DNA from: Bacteroidales bacterium
Lineage (GTDB): Bacteria > Bacteroidota > Bacteroidia > Bacteroidales > UBA932
Assembly (NCBI GenBank): GCA_012522855.1
Contig: JAAYJQ010000031.1
Span: 111,194-175,193 of the forward strand
Length of the DNA stretch: 64,000 nt
Reading direction: 5' to 3'
The notes below the pieces were generated by a model, which worked only from the letters and a program-made list of their open reading frames with translations, was not told the DNA's origin and made no database searches. Made by a program: the position numbers and the translations under genes. Shown piece after piece: positions 15,980 through 25,690 of this stretch; position 1 is the stretch's first letter; each line of letters begins with the position of its first letter.

Positions 15980-18900
15980 ATGCTAATCATGACCATTCAG
16001 CAGTATATTGAAAGCATCAATAGTCGCTATAAATCGGGACTTTCAACAGAACACACTTACAGAGGTGATTTGCAGCAGTTGATCGAGAGCATTTTGCCTG
16101 ATGTAAAAGCGACCAACGAACCCAAAAGACAAGCGTGTGGGGCACCGGATTACATTATTACGAGAAAAGATATTCCGATTGGTTATATCGAAGCCAAGGA
16201 TATTGGCGATCCCGATTTGGACGGCAAACGAAAAGCGGGAAACAAAGAGCAATTTGACCGTTATAAAGCCTCTTTACTCAATCTTATTTTTACCGACTAT
16301 CTCAATTTTCATTTATACAGAGACGGCGAGTTTGTGATGAAAATTGCCATTGGCGAAGTTACATCCAAAGGCATAAAGCCGCTTTCGGAAAACTTTGCCG
16401 CATTTGAAGACCTGATAAAAGATTTTGGAACCTATATAGGGCAAACTATAAAAAGCAGCAAGAAGTTGGCTGAAATGATGGCAGGAAAAGCCAGATTGCT
16501 TGCCAATATTATGGAAAAAGCCCTTACAAGCGACGAAGATACCCAGGAAAACAGCACCCTTAAAAACCAGATGAAAGTTTTTAGGGAGATATTGATTCAC
16601 GACATAGAACCCAAAAGCTTTGCCGATATTTATGCGCAGACCGTCGCTTACGGATTGTTTGCCGCGCGCTTGCACGACACGTCGCTCGATTCTTTCAGCA
16701 GACAGGAAGCTGCCGAATTGATTCCAAAAACAAACCCGTTTTTGCGATCGCTTTTTCAATATATTGCCGGTTATGATATTGACGACAAGATCAGATGGAT
16801 TGTAGATGATTTGGCGCTGGTTTTCAAGGCAACCGATATGGAAGCCATTCAGAAAGATTATGGGAAAACCACCAAAACCGAAGACCCGATTATCCATTTC
16901 TACGAAACTTTCCTCAGCGAATACGACCCTGCTTTGAGAAAATCGCGCGGAGTCTGGTACACACCAAAACCAGTCGTGAATTTTATCATCAGAGCCGTTG
17001 ATGATATTCTGAAATCAGAATTCGGCCTGCCGATGGGATTGGCCGATGTAAGCAAAACCGTGATAAAAGTTGATGTAAAGGGGAAAAAGGCGGAACAGAA
17101 AGTACACAAAGTTCAAATCCTTGACCCGGCCACCGGAACAGGCACTTTCCTTGCCGAAACCATCAGGCTTATTTATAAATATATAATCCTTGAAGGGCAG
17201 CAAGGCATTTGGAGCGATTATGTAGAAGAACAATTGATACCCCGATTGAACGGATTCGAACTGTTGATGGCCAGTTACGCGATGGCGCATTTGAAAATGG
17301 ATTTGGTTCTGCGTGAAACCGGATTTCACAGCGATACAAACCAACGTTTTCGCATTTACCTGACCAATAGTTTGGAAGAACATCATCACGACACGGGAAC
17401 GCTCTGGGCAAACTGGTTAAGCACCGAAGCCACTGAAGCCAACAGGGTAAAACGCGATACGCCGGTTATGGTGGTAATGGGAAATCCGCCGTATAGTGTT
17501 AGCAGCAACAACAAAGGCGAATGGATTGAAAATCTTGTGGCTGATTATAAGAGAGATTTGAATGAAAGAAATATCCAGCCACTTTCCGACGACTACATCA
17601 AATTTATCCGTTACGGACAGCATTATATTGATAAAAATGAAATTGGAGTTTTAGCGTACATTTCCAACAATAGTTTCATCGACGGTATTATTCATCGTCA
17701 AATGCGTAAAAACTTGTTAGAAAGCTTTGATAAAATTTATATTCTTGATTTACACGGCAATGCCAAGAAAAAAGAAACCACGCCTGATGGCGGAAAGGAT
17801 GAAAATGTCTTTGATATTATGCAGGGCGTTTCTATCAATCTTTTTGTCAAAACAGGTGAGAAAAATAAACTTGGGAAAGTATTCCATTTTGATTTATATG
17901 GAGAACGTGAGTTTAAATATGATTTTTTGAGTCAAAATTCTATCTATTCATTAGGATGGAATAAGTTAGAGAATATAGAGCCTAACTACTTTTTTGTTAA
18001 AAAAGATTTTGTTGATAGTGATATTTATGAGACTGGTTTTAAAATTGATGACTTGTTTAAAATTAACTCTACTGGAATCAAAACTCATAGAGACCATCTT
18101 GTGATGGACTTTGAAAAACAATCATTACAAGAACGAATCATTGAATTTTACAACCTTGAATATACTGACACTGAAATAAAGAAAAAATATAATTTAAAGG
18201 ACAATCGTGATTGGGCACTCTCATTGGCTCGAAAAAAAGACTCATACAATCCTCATAAAATAAGACTGATTGAATATCGTCCGTTTGATAATCGTTTTTG
18301 TTACTATGATAGTAGCCTTATTGATTTCAGCAGAGAGAATGTAATGAAACATTTATTCGGAGAGAATAATGTTGGATTGATTTGCCCAAAACAAGTTCCT
18401 GAAAAGGAAGTTTCAGGAGTTTTTGTATCAAAATATATTGCAGGGCATAAGACATGTAGTGCATACAATATAAATAATATTTTCCCTCTTTATCTTTACT
18501 GCGATACGGATGGTCAGCAAACTTTAGAAGAACAACCTAAGCGAGTTCCCAACCTCAATATGGATATCGTTGACAAAATTGCCAAAAACCTTAATTTAGC
18601 ATTTTTGGAAGACGACAACCTTGAATGCGACCCGCCTGCCGGAGTAGATGGAAGTTTTTCGCCGATAAATATCTTGGACTATATCTATGCCGTATTGCAC
18701 TCGCCAACCTATCGCGAAAAATACAAGGAATTTTTAAAGATCGATTTTCCGCGTGTGCCCTATCCAAAAGACAGAGAAACATTTTGGCAATTGGTTGAGT
18801 TAGGTAGTCAATTAAGGAAGATTCATCTGATGGAAAGTCCTGTTCTAGACCAACGAATTACTCGCTATCCGGAAGTGGGAGACAATACGGTGGATGGTCC

Positions 18901-19132
18901 GGTCTATGAGAACGGAAAGGTCTATATCAATAAAACTCAATATTTCGAGAACGTGTCTGAAACGGTCTGGAACTTTTACATCGGCGGCTATCAGCCTGCC
19001 CAAAAGTGGCTCAAGGACCGCAGAAATCGCAAACTGTCCTTCGAGGATATCCTGCATTATCAGAAAATCATCGTAGCCCTCACGGAAACCGACCGGTTGA
19101 TGAAAAAGATTGATGAAATTGATATTGCGTGA
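15980..19132 (+). CDS. Single-polypeptide restriction-modification enzyme (Type ISP/IIG-like)
   Basis: About 1050 residues from ATG 15980 (or 1047 from ATG 15989); the frame is open further upstream but that part is not protein-like. The N-terminus has a PD-(D/E)xK nuclease pattern (APDYI...IGYIEAK about residues 50-70). A coupler region follows, then an N6-adenine methylase with VWYTPKPVVNFI, SAM motif ILDPATGTGTF (about 375-387) and catalytic NPPYS (about 500). The C-terminal target-recognition region extends to about 1040. The helicase motifs of true Type ISP enzymes are absent, so one chain should cut and methylate. Codon use is AT-rich, with no accompanying genes; likely acquired. Confidence 0.85.
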   Translation: MLIMTIQQYIESINSRYKSGLSTEHTYRGDLQQLIESILPDVKATNEPKRQACGAPDYIITRKDIPIGYIEAKDIGDPDLDGKRKAGNKEQFDRYKASLLNLIFTDYLNFHLYRDGEFVMKIAIGEVTSKGIKPLSENFAAFEDLIKDFGTYIGQTIKSSKKLAEMMAGKARLLANIMEKALTSDEDTQENSTLKNQMKVFREILIHDIEPKSFADIYAQTVAYGLFAARLHDTSLDSFSRQEAAELIPKTNPFLRSLFQYIAGYDIDDKIRWIVDDLALVFKATDMEAIQKDYGKTTKTEDPIIHFYETFLSEYDPALRKSRGVWYTPKPVVNFIIRAVDDILKSEFGLPMGLADVSKTVIKVDVKGKKAEQKVHKVQILDPATGTGTFLAETIRLIYKYIILEGQQGIWSDYVEEQLIPRLNGFELLMASYAMAHLKMDLVLRETGFHSDTNQRFRIYLTNSLEEHHHDTGTLWANWLSTEATEANRVKRDTPVMVVMGNPPYSVSSNNKGEWIENLVADYKRDLNERNIQPLSDDYIKFIRYGQHYIDKNEIGVLAYISNNSFIDGIIHRQMRKNLLESFDKIYILDLHGNAKKKETTPDGGKDENVFDIMQGVSINLFVKTGEKNKLGKVFHFDLYGEREFKYDFLSQNSIYSLGWNKLENIEPNYFFVKKDFVDSDIYETGFKIDDLFKINSTGIKTHRDHLVMDFEKQSLQERIIEFYNLEYTDTEIKKKYNLKDNRDWALSLARKKDSYNPHKIRLIEYRPFDNRFCYYDSSLIDFSRENVMKHLFGENNVGLICPKQVPEKEVSGVFVSKYIAGHKTCSAYNINNIFPLYLYCDTDGQQTLEEQPKRVPNLNMDIVDKIAKNLNLAFLEDDNLECDPPAGVDGSFSPINILDYIYAVLHSPTYREKYKEFLKIDFPRVPYPKDRETFWQLVELGSQLRKIHLMESPVLDQRITRYPEVGDNTVDGPVYENGKVYINKTQYFENVSETVWNFYIGGYQPAQKWLKDRRNRKLSFEDILHYQKIIVALTETDRLMKKIDEIDIA

Positions 19133-19205
19133 AAAAACAATTTCCCGAAATTCGACTCTCCCCACAATTATAATTAATTCATCGTCTGAATCTTGATTGA
19201 ATTCA

Positions 19206-19246
19206 CACGGCCCTTGAGGCGTATTTTCATCAATTTTTGGTAGATT
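19206..19246. repeat. 41-bp duplicate of an internal DUF4249-gene segment
   Basis: 19206-19246 matches 22622-22662, inside the DUF4249 gene, at about 38 of 41 positions in the same orientation. On the minus strand both encode LMKIRLKGR, and the flanking codons (IIYQK versus KIYNK) also resemble each other. The two copies flank the P-type ATPase gene as direct repeats. It is either a remnant of a second DUF4249-like gene or a footprint of the event that inserted the ATPase. Confidence 0.5.
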
Positions 19247-19327
19247 ATTGATGCTGTCAGGATTTGTTGTGTGCGGCGATCCTGTCTTTAGCAGCCCTTT
19301 TATTCTGTTGCCTTAAATATATATAAA

Positions 19328-19341
19328 AGAGGTAACTTGCA
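19328..19341 (+). promoter_or_regulatory. Strong Shine-Dalgarno site of the P-type ATPase gene
   Basis: AGAGGT followed 8-9 bases later by ATG. Strong anti-16S matches are rare in this window, so this one suggests a non-Bacteroidota, Firmicute-like origin for the gene. It also fixes the start at 19342. Confidence 0.5.
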
Positions 19342-21969
19342 ATGAAGTTAAATAACTACAATTTGGCAACCATGACGGTCAAAGAACTTCTAAAAGCTCT
19401 AGATACAAGTTTAAAGGGCTTACCCCTTGATGAAATCCAAAGACGTCAGGAAGAATTCGGTAGAAACGTAATTGAGTATAAGAAAGAAAAAAGTGTTTTT
19501 CAAATAATCCTTGAAGCCTTTCTATCTCCCTTTTCCCTGGTTCTCATAGCTCTGGCCATTATCTCTTATGCTACAGAATACCTTCTAGTAGCCCCTGATA
19601 AGAAGGACGCGACTAGTGCTGTAATTATTATCACTTTGGTTTTGATTAGCGCCGCTCTGGAAATAGTGCAGAAGATACATGCCAAGCGCTCAATTGATAG
19701 CCTTGACCATATGGTGGAAGTAACATCCAATATTATCCGAGAGGGCAAGGCTGAAGAGATTCCGACGGAAGAAATAGTTTTAGGTGATATTATTCACCTG
19801 TCGGCCGGCGATATGTTACCTGCTGATGTAAGACTTATTGAAAGCAAAGACTTATTTATCTCTCAAACTCCCCTTACCGGGGAGAGTGCCTTGGTTGAGA
19901 AGAGAGCATTGGGCAAGATTGAAGAAGAAGAGGCTGATATGGAGTCTCAAACAATGGCCTATATGGGCACAGAAGTAGTAAGTGGTACAGGGATCGGGGT
20001 AGTAGTTAGATTGGCCAATGATACCTTATTTGGAGATGTCGCGAAAAGACTTCAAGCAAGTCCCATAAAGACCAATTTTGAAAAAGGAGTAGAAGCGACT
20101 TCACACCTTCTAATTAAATTGATGGTAATAATTGCACCACTTGTAATTTTAATCAATGGCTTTTCAACCGGTAGTTGGGTACAAGCCCTACTCTTCGGAA
20201 TTTCCGTGGCTGTAGGACTGACCCCTGAAATGTTGCCTGTAATAGTAAATTCCAATTTAATCAGAGGTGCAAAACGTCTTTCTGAAAAAGGTACAATAGT
20301 CAAAGATATGAATGCTATCCAAAACTTTGGGGCTATAGACATTCTTTGCACCGACAAAACCGGCACCCTTACTAGAGATAATATCTCTCTTGAATATTAT
20401 CTGAACAGCTCCGGAGAAGAGGATTTTGAAATACTGAAGTTTGCCTACTACAACAGTTCACTCCAAACAGGACTTAAAAATGTAATTGATCGTGCCATTA
20501 TTCGTAGAGGAGAAAAAGAATTAAGTTTAAATGACCTTATAGCAAGGAAGATTGATGAGATTCCCTTTGATTTTGCAAGGAGAAGATTGAGTGTCCTTGT
20601 ACAAAAAAGGGATAAGCAAGTTCTCATTACCAAGGGTGCGATTGAGGAAATGCTGGATGTATCAGATAAGATATTGATTAAAGGTCAAGTAAAGGAATTG
20701 ACAACAGATGAAAGGATTCGCGTATTAAATTATATTCAATCCCTGAATACAGAAGGTTTAAGAGTACTAGGCCTGTCAGTGAAGGAAATATCATCGAGTG
20801 ACCTTGAGATTTCGTTGGAAGATGAAAATGAGATGACTTTGATAGGTTATCTTGCTTTCTTGGATCCGCCTAAGGAAGGAGCCAAAGAAGCAATAGCCGC
20901 TCTAGCCAGGGAAAAAGTACAGGTTAAGGTATTAACCGGCGACAATCAGTATGTTACTCAGGCCATATGCCGTCAAGTAGGAATTGATGCCGATGACTTT
21001 TTGACTGGAGACCAGGTTGAATTAATGAATGATGAAGAACTTTCAAGAGCAAGCGAAGACTATAAGATTTTTGTAAAATTGAATCCTACCCAAAAGGCTC
21101 GTTTGGTTAGACTTATGCGTAAAGCCGGTTATGCGGTTGGCTTTCTGGGTGATGGTATTAACGACTCTCCTGCAATGAGAGAGGCTGATGTCGGAATATC
21201 AGTCGATAATGCGGTTGATATAGCTAAAGAATCAGCTGATCTTGTATTATTGGAAAAAGATTTAGGAATTTTAGAGCAAGGTGTTGTAAACGGAAGAGAG
21301 ATATTCGGTAATATAATGAAGTATATTAAAATTACCGTATCTTCCAACTTCGGAAATATTTTTTCCGTATTGCTGGCTAGTATTTTCCTACCCTTCTTGC
21401 CAATGCAACCAATGCAACTATTGTTCTTAAACCTGATCTATGATATTTCTTGCCTGTCTATTCCTTTTGACAAAATGGATCAAGAATACTTGAGACAGCC
21501 ACAGAGACTGGACTCAGGCGGGGTCAGACGTTTTATGGTATGGTTTGGACCTATTAGTTCTATATTTGATATTCTAACTTTCTTGGTCTTATATTTTGTA
21601 ATCATACCTAAAAGCCTGGGAGGTGGATATTTGAATCTGACATTATATGAACAGTTAATCTTTGTTTCAATATTCCATACAGGTTGGTATTTGGTTTCTT
21701 TATGGACGCAGACGCTGGTACTGTATACCTTAAGGACGGAAAAAATGCCTTTTCTACAAAGCAAGCCTTCTTTGCCGATGTTTTTGGTGACAGGTCTCAC
21801 TGTGGCGGCGGGAACCATTATACCTTATACAAAACTTGGCGTTGCTCTTGATTTCAGACCGATGCCGCCAGAATTTTGGTATTATCTATTGGTGGTGGTA
21901 TTCCTATATCTATTACTAACTACTGTGCTTAAAAATATATATGTTAGAAAGTATAAGAAATTGTTATAA
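19342..21969 (+). CDS. mgtA: MgtA-type magnesium/cation-translocating P-type ATPase
   Basis: 875 residues, the MgtA length. TGES actuator motif in TPLTGESALVEK (about 175), GLTPEMLP in membrane segment M4 (about 295), phosphorylated Asp in CTDKTGTL (about 338), and hinge GDGINDSP (about 612) are intact. AIQNFGAIDILCTDKTGTLT and SAGDMLPADVRLIESKDLFISQ are typical of the P3B Mg transporters rather than Ca pumps. It imports Mg2+ across the inner membrane. AT-rich codons, a strong ribosome binding site and its position next to the AT-rich R-M gene suggest horizontal acquisition. No Mg riboswitch could be recognised in the 209-base leader. Confidence 0.88.
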   Translation: MKLNNYNLATMTVKELLKALDTSLKGLPLDEIQRRQEEFGRNVIEYKKEKSVFQIILEAFLSPFSLVLIALAIISYATEYLLVAPDKKDATSAVIIITLVLISAALEIVQKIHAKRSIDSLDHMVEVTSNIIREGKAEEIPTEEIVLGDIIHLSAGDMLPADVRLIESKDLFISQTPLTGESALVEKRALGKIEEEEADMESQTMAYMGTEVVSGTGIGVVVRLANDTLFGDVAKRLQASPIKTNFEKGVEATSHLLIKLMVIIAPLVILINGFSTGSWVQALLFGISVAVGLTPEMLPVIVNSNLIRGAKRLSEKGTIVKDMNAIQNFGAIDILCTDKTGTLTRDNISLEYYLNSSGEEDFEILKFAYYNSSLQTGLKNVIDRAIIRRGEKELSLNDLIARKIDEIPFDFARRRLSVLVQKRDKQVLITKGAIEEMLDVSDKILIKGQVKELTTDERIRVLNYIQSLNTEGLRVLGLSVKEISSSDLEISLEDENEMTLIGYLAFLDPPKEGAKEAIAALAREKVQVKVLTGDNQYVTQAICRQVGIDADDFLTGDQVELMNDEELSRASEDYKIFVKLNPTQKARLVRLMRKAGYAVGFLGDGINDSPAMREADVGISVDNAVDIAKESADLVLLEKDLGILEQGVVNGREIFGNIMKYIKITVSSNFGNIFSVLLASIFLPFLPMQPMQLLFLNLIYDISCLSIPFDKMDQEYLRQPQRLDSGGVRRFMVWFGPISSIFDILTFLVLYFVIIPKSLGGGYLNLTLYEQLIFVSIFHTGWYLVSLWTQTLVLYTLRTEKMPFLQSKPSLPMFLVTGLTVAAGTIIPYTKLGVALDFRPMPPEFWYYLLVVVFLYLLLTTVLKNIYVRKYKKLL

Positions 21970-22013
21970 GGAAATTTCAGCGCCATTCGTCCAGGATCGA
22001 ATTATTCTTCCGC

Positions 22014-23168
22014 TCAATCTTTCTCCCCGAAGTAAAGAAAGCTTCGCATAAAGCCCTCCAGGGAGATGGCGCGTTTGGTAGGGGTTTCGATGCTGATCAG
22101 CCCAACACCTCCTTCCACGTTGTCCGGGAAGGTGATCGGCTCGGTGAAGAACAGGCCTTCGTCAATTACGTTCGCTTTGATGTTGAGCGACTTCAGCTGG
22201 TGGTAGTCCTGTTCGGAAATGGCGGAGAGGCAGATTTCCAGCGTTTTCACGGCGAAAATTGAATCGACCGGCACCAGGGTTTTTCCGTCCTCACCCCAGA
22301 AAATCTTCTCGTCGATGTACTCCAATTGAGATTTGGGAACCATCACATTGAGTTCGAAAGAACCGTCGCTGAACAAGTTGTCGGAAAAGGCGTTGTAGAT
22401 GTTCTGCCCGGCACCGAACAGGTCGAGATCCTCTGCGGGAGCCCCGTCGTTCAGAATCGGATCATTTTTCCACCGGATGCGGATCCCCGTCTCGTACATC
22501 ACCCGGTCGGTCTTCACTTCGGGGATTTCGTCCGGGTCCCGATTGAATTCCCGGAGATAGACGAGGTCATCCGACTTCAGGGTTCCCCAGAGCCGATAAT
22601 GGTTCGGCCCGTCGATGTTGTCACGGCCCTTGAGACGTATTTTCATCAATTTGTTGTAGATTTTCTTTCCCTGCGATTCATAGTACGAGTCCGGATCGAC
22701 AGCATAGGAAGTGTCCGCGACCTCGAATTCGGGCGCTTTCGGCACGATGACTTCCGACCAGACCGCGTGTCCGTCCGCCTCCGCCTCGATCCGGACCTTG
22801 TCTCCCTCGCGGAAATCCGCTTCGAACCCGTAGCTCGACTGGCGCAGTTTGCTGGGGGCGAAGCTGAAATAACTCATGAAGTATTGCTCGACCTGCGGCA
22901 CTTCGTATCGGTCCCCGTCCACTTTCACGGCGGTAGCGACCGGTTTCCCGTTCACCAGGCAGCGGACGCTCGCGGATTGGATCGGCAGAAGGGTCTTGTC
23001 CGTACTCAGGCAGAGGTGGACGATGTGGAGGCTGTCTCCGACCTTCAACTGCGCATTCATGTTCAGTTGCGGCTGGATCTCACCGAGTTGGTCGGTCAGT
23101 TCCCGGGTGCAGGAAGCCAGGAGGGCGATTGTGACCGACAGCGTTATGAGAAGGATAGACTTTTTCAT
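22014..23168 (-). CDS. DUF4249 lipoprotein, partner of the TonB receptor
   Basis: 384 residues with a lipoprotein signal (MKKSILLITLSVTIALLASC, lipobox Cys20). The rest is beta-rich with the DUF4249 order: an early LKVGDSLHIVHLCLSTDKTLLP, then a middle SYGFEADFREGDKVRIEAEA. DUF4249 proteins sit beside TonB-dependent receptors and are presumed surface or periplasmic partners; their ligands are unknown. The start is 3 bases after the stop of the receptor gene, one operon. An internal segment is duplicated at 19206. Confidence 0.85.
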   Translation of the reverse strand: MKKSILLITLSVTIALLASCTRELTDQLGEIQPQLNMNAQLKVGDSLHIVHLCLSTDKTLLPIQSASVRCLVNGKPVATAVKVDGDRYEVPQVEQYFMSYFSFAPSKLRQSSYGFEADFREGDKVRIEAEADGHAVWSEVIVPKAPEFEVADTSYAVDPDSYYESQGKKIYNKLMKIRLKGRDNIDGPNHYRLWGTLKSDDLVYLREFNRDPDEIPEVKTDRVMYETGIRIRWKNDPILNDGAPAEDLDLFGAGQNIYNAFSDNLFSDGSFELNVMVPKSQLEYIDEKIFWGEDGKTLVPVDSIFAVKTLEICLSAISEQDYHQLKSLNIKANVIDEGLFFTEPITFPDNVEGGVGLISIETPTKRAISLEGFMRSFLYFGEKD

Positions 23169-23171
23169 GGT

Positions 23172-25577
23172 TTAGAAATTTCGGGTGTAACTGAAGGAAG
23201 GAATGAACGGGAGCAGCGTCAACTGGGTCAATTTGTCATTTCGGGAATAGACTTCTCCATCGTAGTTGCGTTCGTAACCGCTGAACACGAAGTTCGGATT
23301 CATGCGGCAATAGACGTTGTAGATGCTGAGGCTCCAGATGCTTTCCCCGCGTTTATGGGGACGGTGAAAGTTGACGGCGAGGTTGAGCCGGTGGCTGGGC
23401 GGAAGGCGGTAGTTGTTCCGGTGCGGGGCGTAATCGACCTGCACGACTCGGCCGTCCGGCGTCAAGACGGCTGTCTCCCGTTCCGGGATGGTCGTCGTGC
23501 CGCCCGTCGCGAAGGTCCAGGTGCCGCTCAAATCGACTTTTTCGGAAAACTTGTGGTTGGCCACCAGTGAAACGTTGTGGCGCCGGTCATACCTGTACGG
23601 ATAGCGTCGGCCGTTGTTGATCATGCCGCTCGGGAAGATCCGGTCGCTCTTTGCCAGCGTGTATCCGAGCCAGCCGGTGGTCTTGCCCATCGTCTTCTGG
23701 ACGAATAATTCCACGCCGAAGGCTCGTCCTTCTCCCATCTCGACTTTGTCCTCCCACTGGTTCGAATTCGCCAGGAAGGAAATGCCGTCTTTGTATTCCA
23801 GCACATTGTCCATCTGTTTCCAGTAGCCTTCCACGGAGAATTCCCATCCGCGCAGGCCGTCGTAGTAGAAGCCCGCTGAATATTGGTCCGCCGTCACCGG
23901 CTTGATATCTTTCGTGATCGGAACCCAGAGGTCGATCGGAAGGGTGATCTGCGAAGAGGAAAGCAGGTGTACATACTGCGACATTCGGGAATAGGCCGCC
24001 TTCGCGCTGAAACCGCGGCCGAAATCGATCTTGGCGGACATGCGCGGTTCGGGAGCGAGATACCTTCTCCCGCTCGTTACGAACATCGCCAAACGGATGC
24101 CCGGATTCAAGGTGAGCCGGTTGCCGATCATAAAATCATCCTCGGCGTAGAAGGAGATCTCGTGTCCGTAGCGGTTGCCTTTCTTGGTGTTGGTGAAGGT
24201 CGTGTCCAGCAGGGTCTTTCCGGCGGAAGACTCGTGCTCGACATGGGTCAGCGTCTCAGGGACGTAGGTATGGTAGATATATTCAACCCCGAACTTCACT
24301 TGATGCCTGGGGCCTGGTGTGTAGTCGAAGTCGATTTTTCCGGTCACATCCTCCAGGCCGGAACGGTAGTCGAACAAGTAATTGTAGTGCCCGGGAGGAG
24401 CGGTGCTGTGGTCTTTTTCGCTTGCGCTGTACTCCATGATCATCCGGTAGCGGGTCCAGGCCCCGGTGGCATTCGCGAAGAGACGGCCATTGAATACGTG
24501 GTTCCAGCGCAGCGAAGCCAGGGTGTTCCCCCAGTTGATCCGGGTCTTGTTGTCCCAACTGACGTTTTCCAGCAGGGTTATATTACCCCGATCCTTGTAG
24601 TAGAAGGCATCCTTTCCGTTGTACACATTCAGGAACAGCCGGTCCCGGTCACCGAATTTTTGTGTGAGCTTCCCGTTGAGGTCATAAAAGAAGTAGTTCG
24701 CGGGGATCTTGAACATCGCCAGCGCCCGGTCGAAAAGCAGGGTGTGCATCCCCCGCGCGCTGATGGAATAGGAAGTCTTGCCCTTGAATATGGGGCCTTC
24801 GAGGTGGAACTTGTCGCTCAGGAGGCCGACGCCGATGGTGCCGTGGGTTTCCTGCATATTCCCGTCGTTCGTCCGTACATCGATGATGCTGGAAGTCCTG
24901 CCGCCGTACCGCGCGGGGAAGGATCCTTTGAACAGGGTGACCTTCTTCACCGCTTCCGGCTGGAAGATCGAGAAAAGGCCGAGCAGGTGTTCCGTGTTGT
25001 AAAGGGGGATGCCGTCCAACAGCAACAGGTTTTCCTCGGGACCGCCGCCGCGGACATGGATGCCTGAAAAGCCCTCCACGCCGCTTTGGACGCCCGGCAT
25101 CAGCTGGATGGTCTTCAGTACGTCCGCTTCTCCGAACAGGGTGGGGGTGTTCTTGATCAGGTTCATCGGGATCTCGACGGCGCTCATCTTGGTCGCCTGG
25201 ATGCCCGCCTCCCGCCGGGCGGCGACGACCGCTTCGTTGATGCGCGCGTTCGCTTTCAGCGAGACGTTCAGCGTGGTGTCCCGGGCCAGGTCCAGAACCA
25301 CGGTTGCACCTTCATATCCGACATAGGAATAGGTCAGTTCGATCTGCTCTCCGCGCGGACGGGTAAGGGTGTAGAAGCCGTAGTTGTTGGAGACTGCTCC
25401 GAGCGGGCCGCTTTTCACGCCCGCTCCGATCAATGTTTCACCGGAAGCGGCATCGCTGATATAGCCGCTGACGGTCACGCGACGTTCCTGCGCGGCGGTG
25501 TCCGAAAAAAATCCTGAAACAAGCATCAGGGTCAGGATCAGAAGAGTCGATCCCCAAAAGAGAAGTTTTTCCGTCAT
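23172..25577 (-). CDS. TonB-dependent receptor with carboxypeptidase-like N-terminal domain
   Basis: 801 residues. Signal peptide (about 1-29), carboxypeptidase regulatory-like domain (about 33-110: VTVSGYISDAASGETLIGAGV), plug domain with MPGVQSGVEGFSGIHVRGG and LLLLDGIPLYN (about 155-190), then an outer-membrane barrel to the aromatic C-terminal residue (FSYTRNF). It imports an unknown substrate with energy from TonB. The partner is a DUF4249 lipoprotein and not SusD, so this is not a classical polysaccharide-utilisation pair. Divergent from the M23 gene with a 113-base intergenic region. Confidence 0.92.
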   Translation of the reverse strand: MTEKLLFWGSTLLILTLMLVSGFFSDTAAQERRVTVSGYISDAASGETLIGAGVKSGPLGAVSNNYGFYTLTRPRGEQIELTYSYVGYEGATVVLDLARDTTLNVSLKANARINEAVVAARREAGIQATKMSAVEIPMNLIKNTPTLFGEADVLKTIQLMPGVQSGVEGFSGIHVRGGGPEENLLLLDGIPLYNTEHLLGLFSIFQPEAVKKVTLFKGSFPARYGGRTSSIIDVRTNDGNMQETHGTIGVGLLSDKFHLEGPIFKGKTSYSISARGMHTLLFDRALAMFKIPANYFFYDLNGKLTQKFGDRDRLFLNVYNGKDAFYYKDRGNITLLENVSWDNKTRINWGNTLASLRWNHVFNGRLFANATGAWTRYRMIMEYSASEKDHSTAPPGHYNYLFDYRSGLEDVTGKIDFDYTPGPRHQVKFGVEYIYHTYVPETLTHVEHESSAGKTLLDTTFTNTKKGNRYGHEISFYAEDDFMIGNRLTLNPGIRLAMFVTSGRRYLAPEPRMSAKIDFGRGFSAKAAYSRMSQYVHLLSSSQITLPIDLWVPITKDIKPVTADQYSAGFYYDGLRGWEFSVEGYWKQMDNVLEYKDGISFLANSNQWEDKVEMGEGRAFGVELFVQKTMGKTTGWLGYTLAKSDRIFPSGMINNGRRYPYRYDRRHNVSLVANHKFSEKVDLSGTWTFATGGTTTIPERETAVLTPDGRVVQVDYAPHRNNYRLPPSHRLNLAVNFHRPHKRGESIWSLSIYNVYCRMNPNFVFSGYERNYDGEVYSRNDKLTQLTLLPFIPSFSYTRNF

Positions 25578-25690
25578 TTTCGTTAGTTTTCTGGTTCATA
25601 CAATGCGTTTGCGCGAGGCGGTTTGCAAAAATGGGGATTTTTTTTGATTATGAATAGTTTGCATGGGGGTTTTTTGCTAAATTTGTTTGA

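Noticed and set aside
19133..19341. Mg2+ riboswitch (M-box) in front of mgtA
   Set aside because: No conserved M-box sequence or long paired leader could be recognised; the leader holds the DUF4249 fragment instead.
22326..25067. Long + strand frames opposite the DUF4249 and TonB receptor genes (414 and 394 codons)
   Set aside because: They are antisense shadows caused by GC-rich third positions; they show no domain and the minus-strand proteins are clearly real.
22014..25577. SusCD-type polysaccharide utilisation locus
   Set aside because: The partner of the TonB receptor is DUF4249, not SusD, and no glycosidase is co-directional with it.
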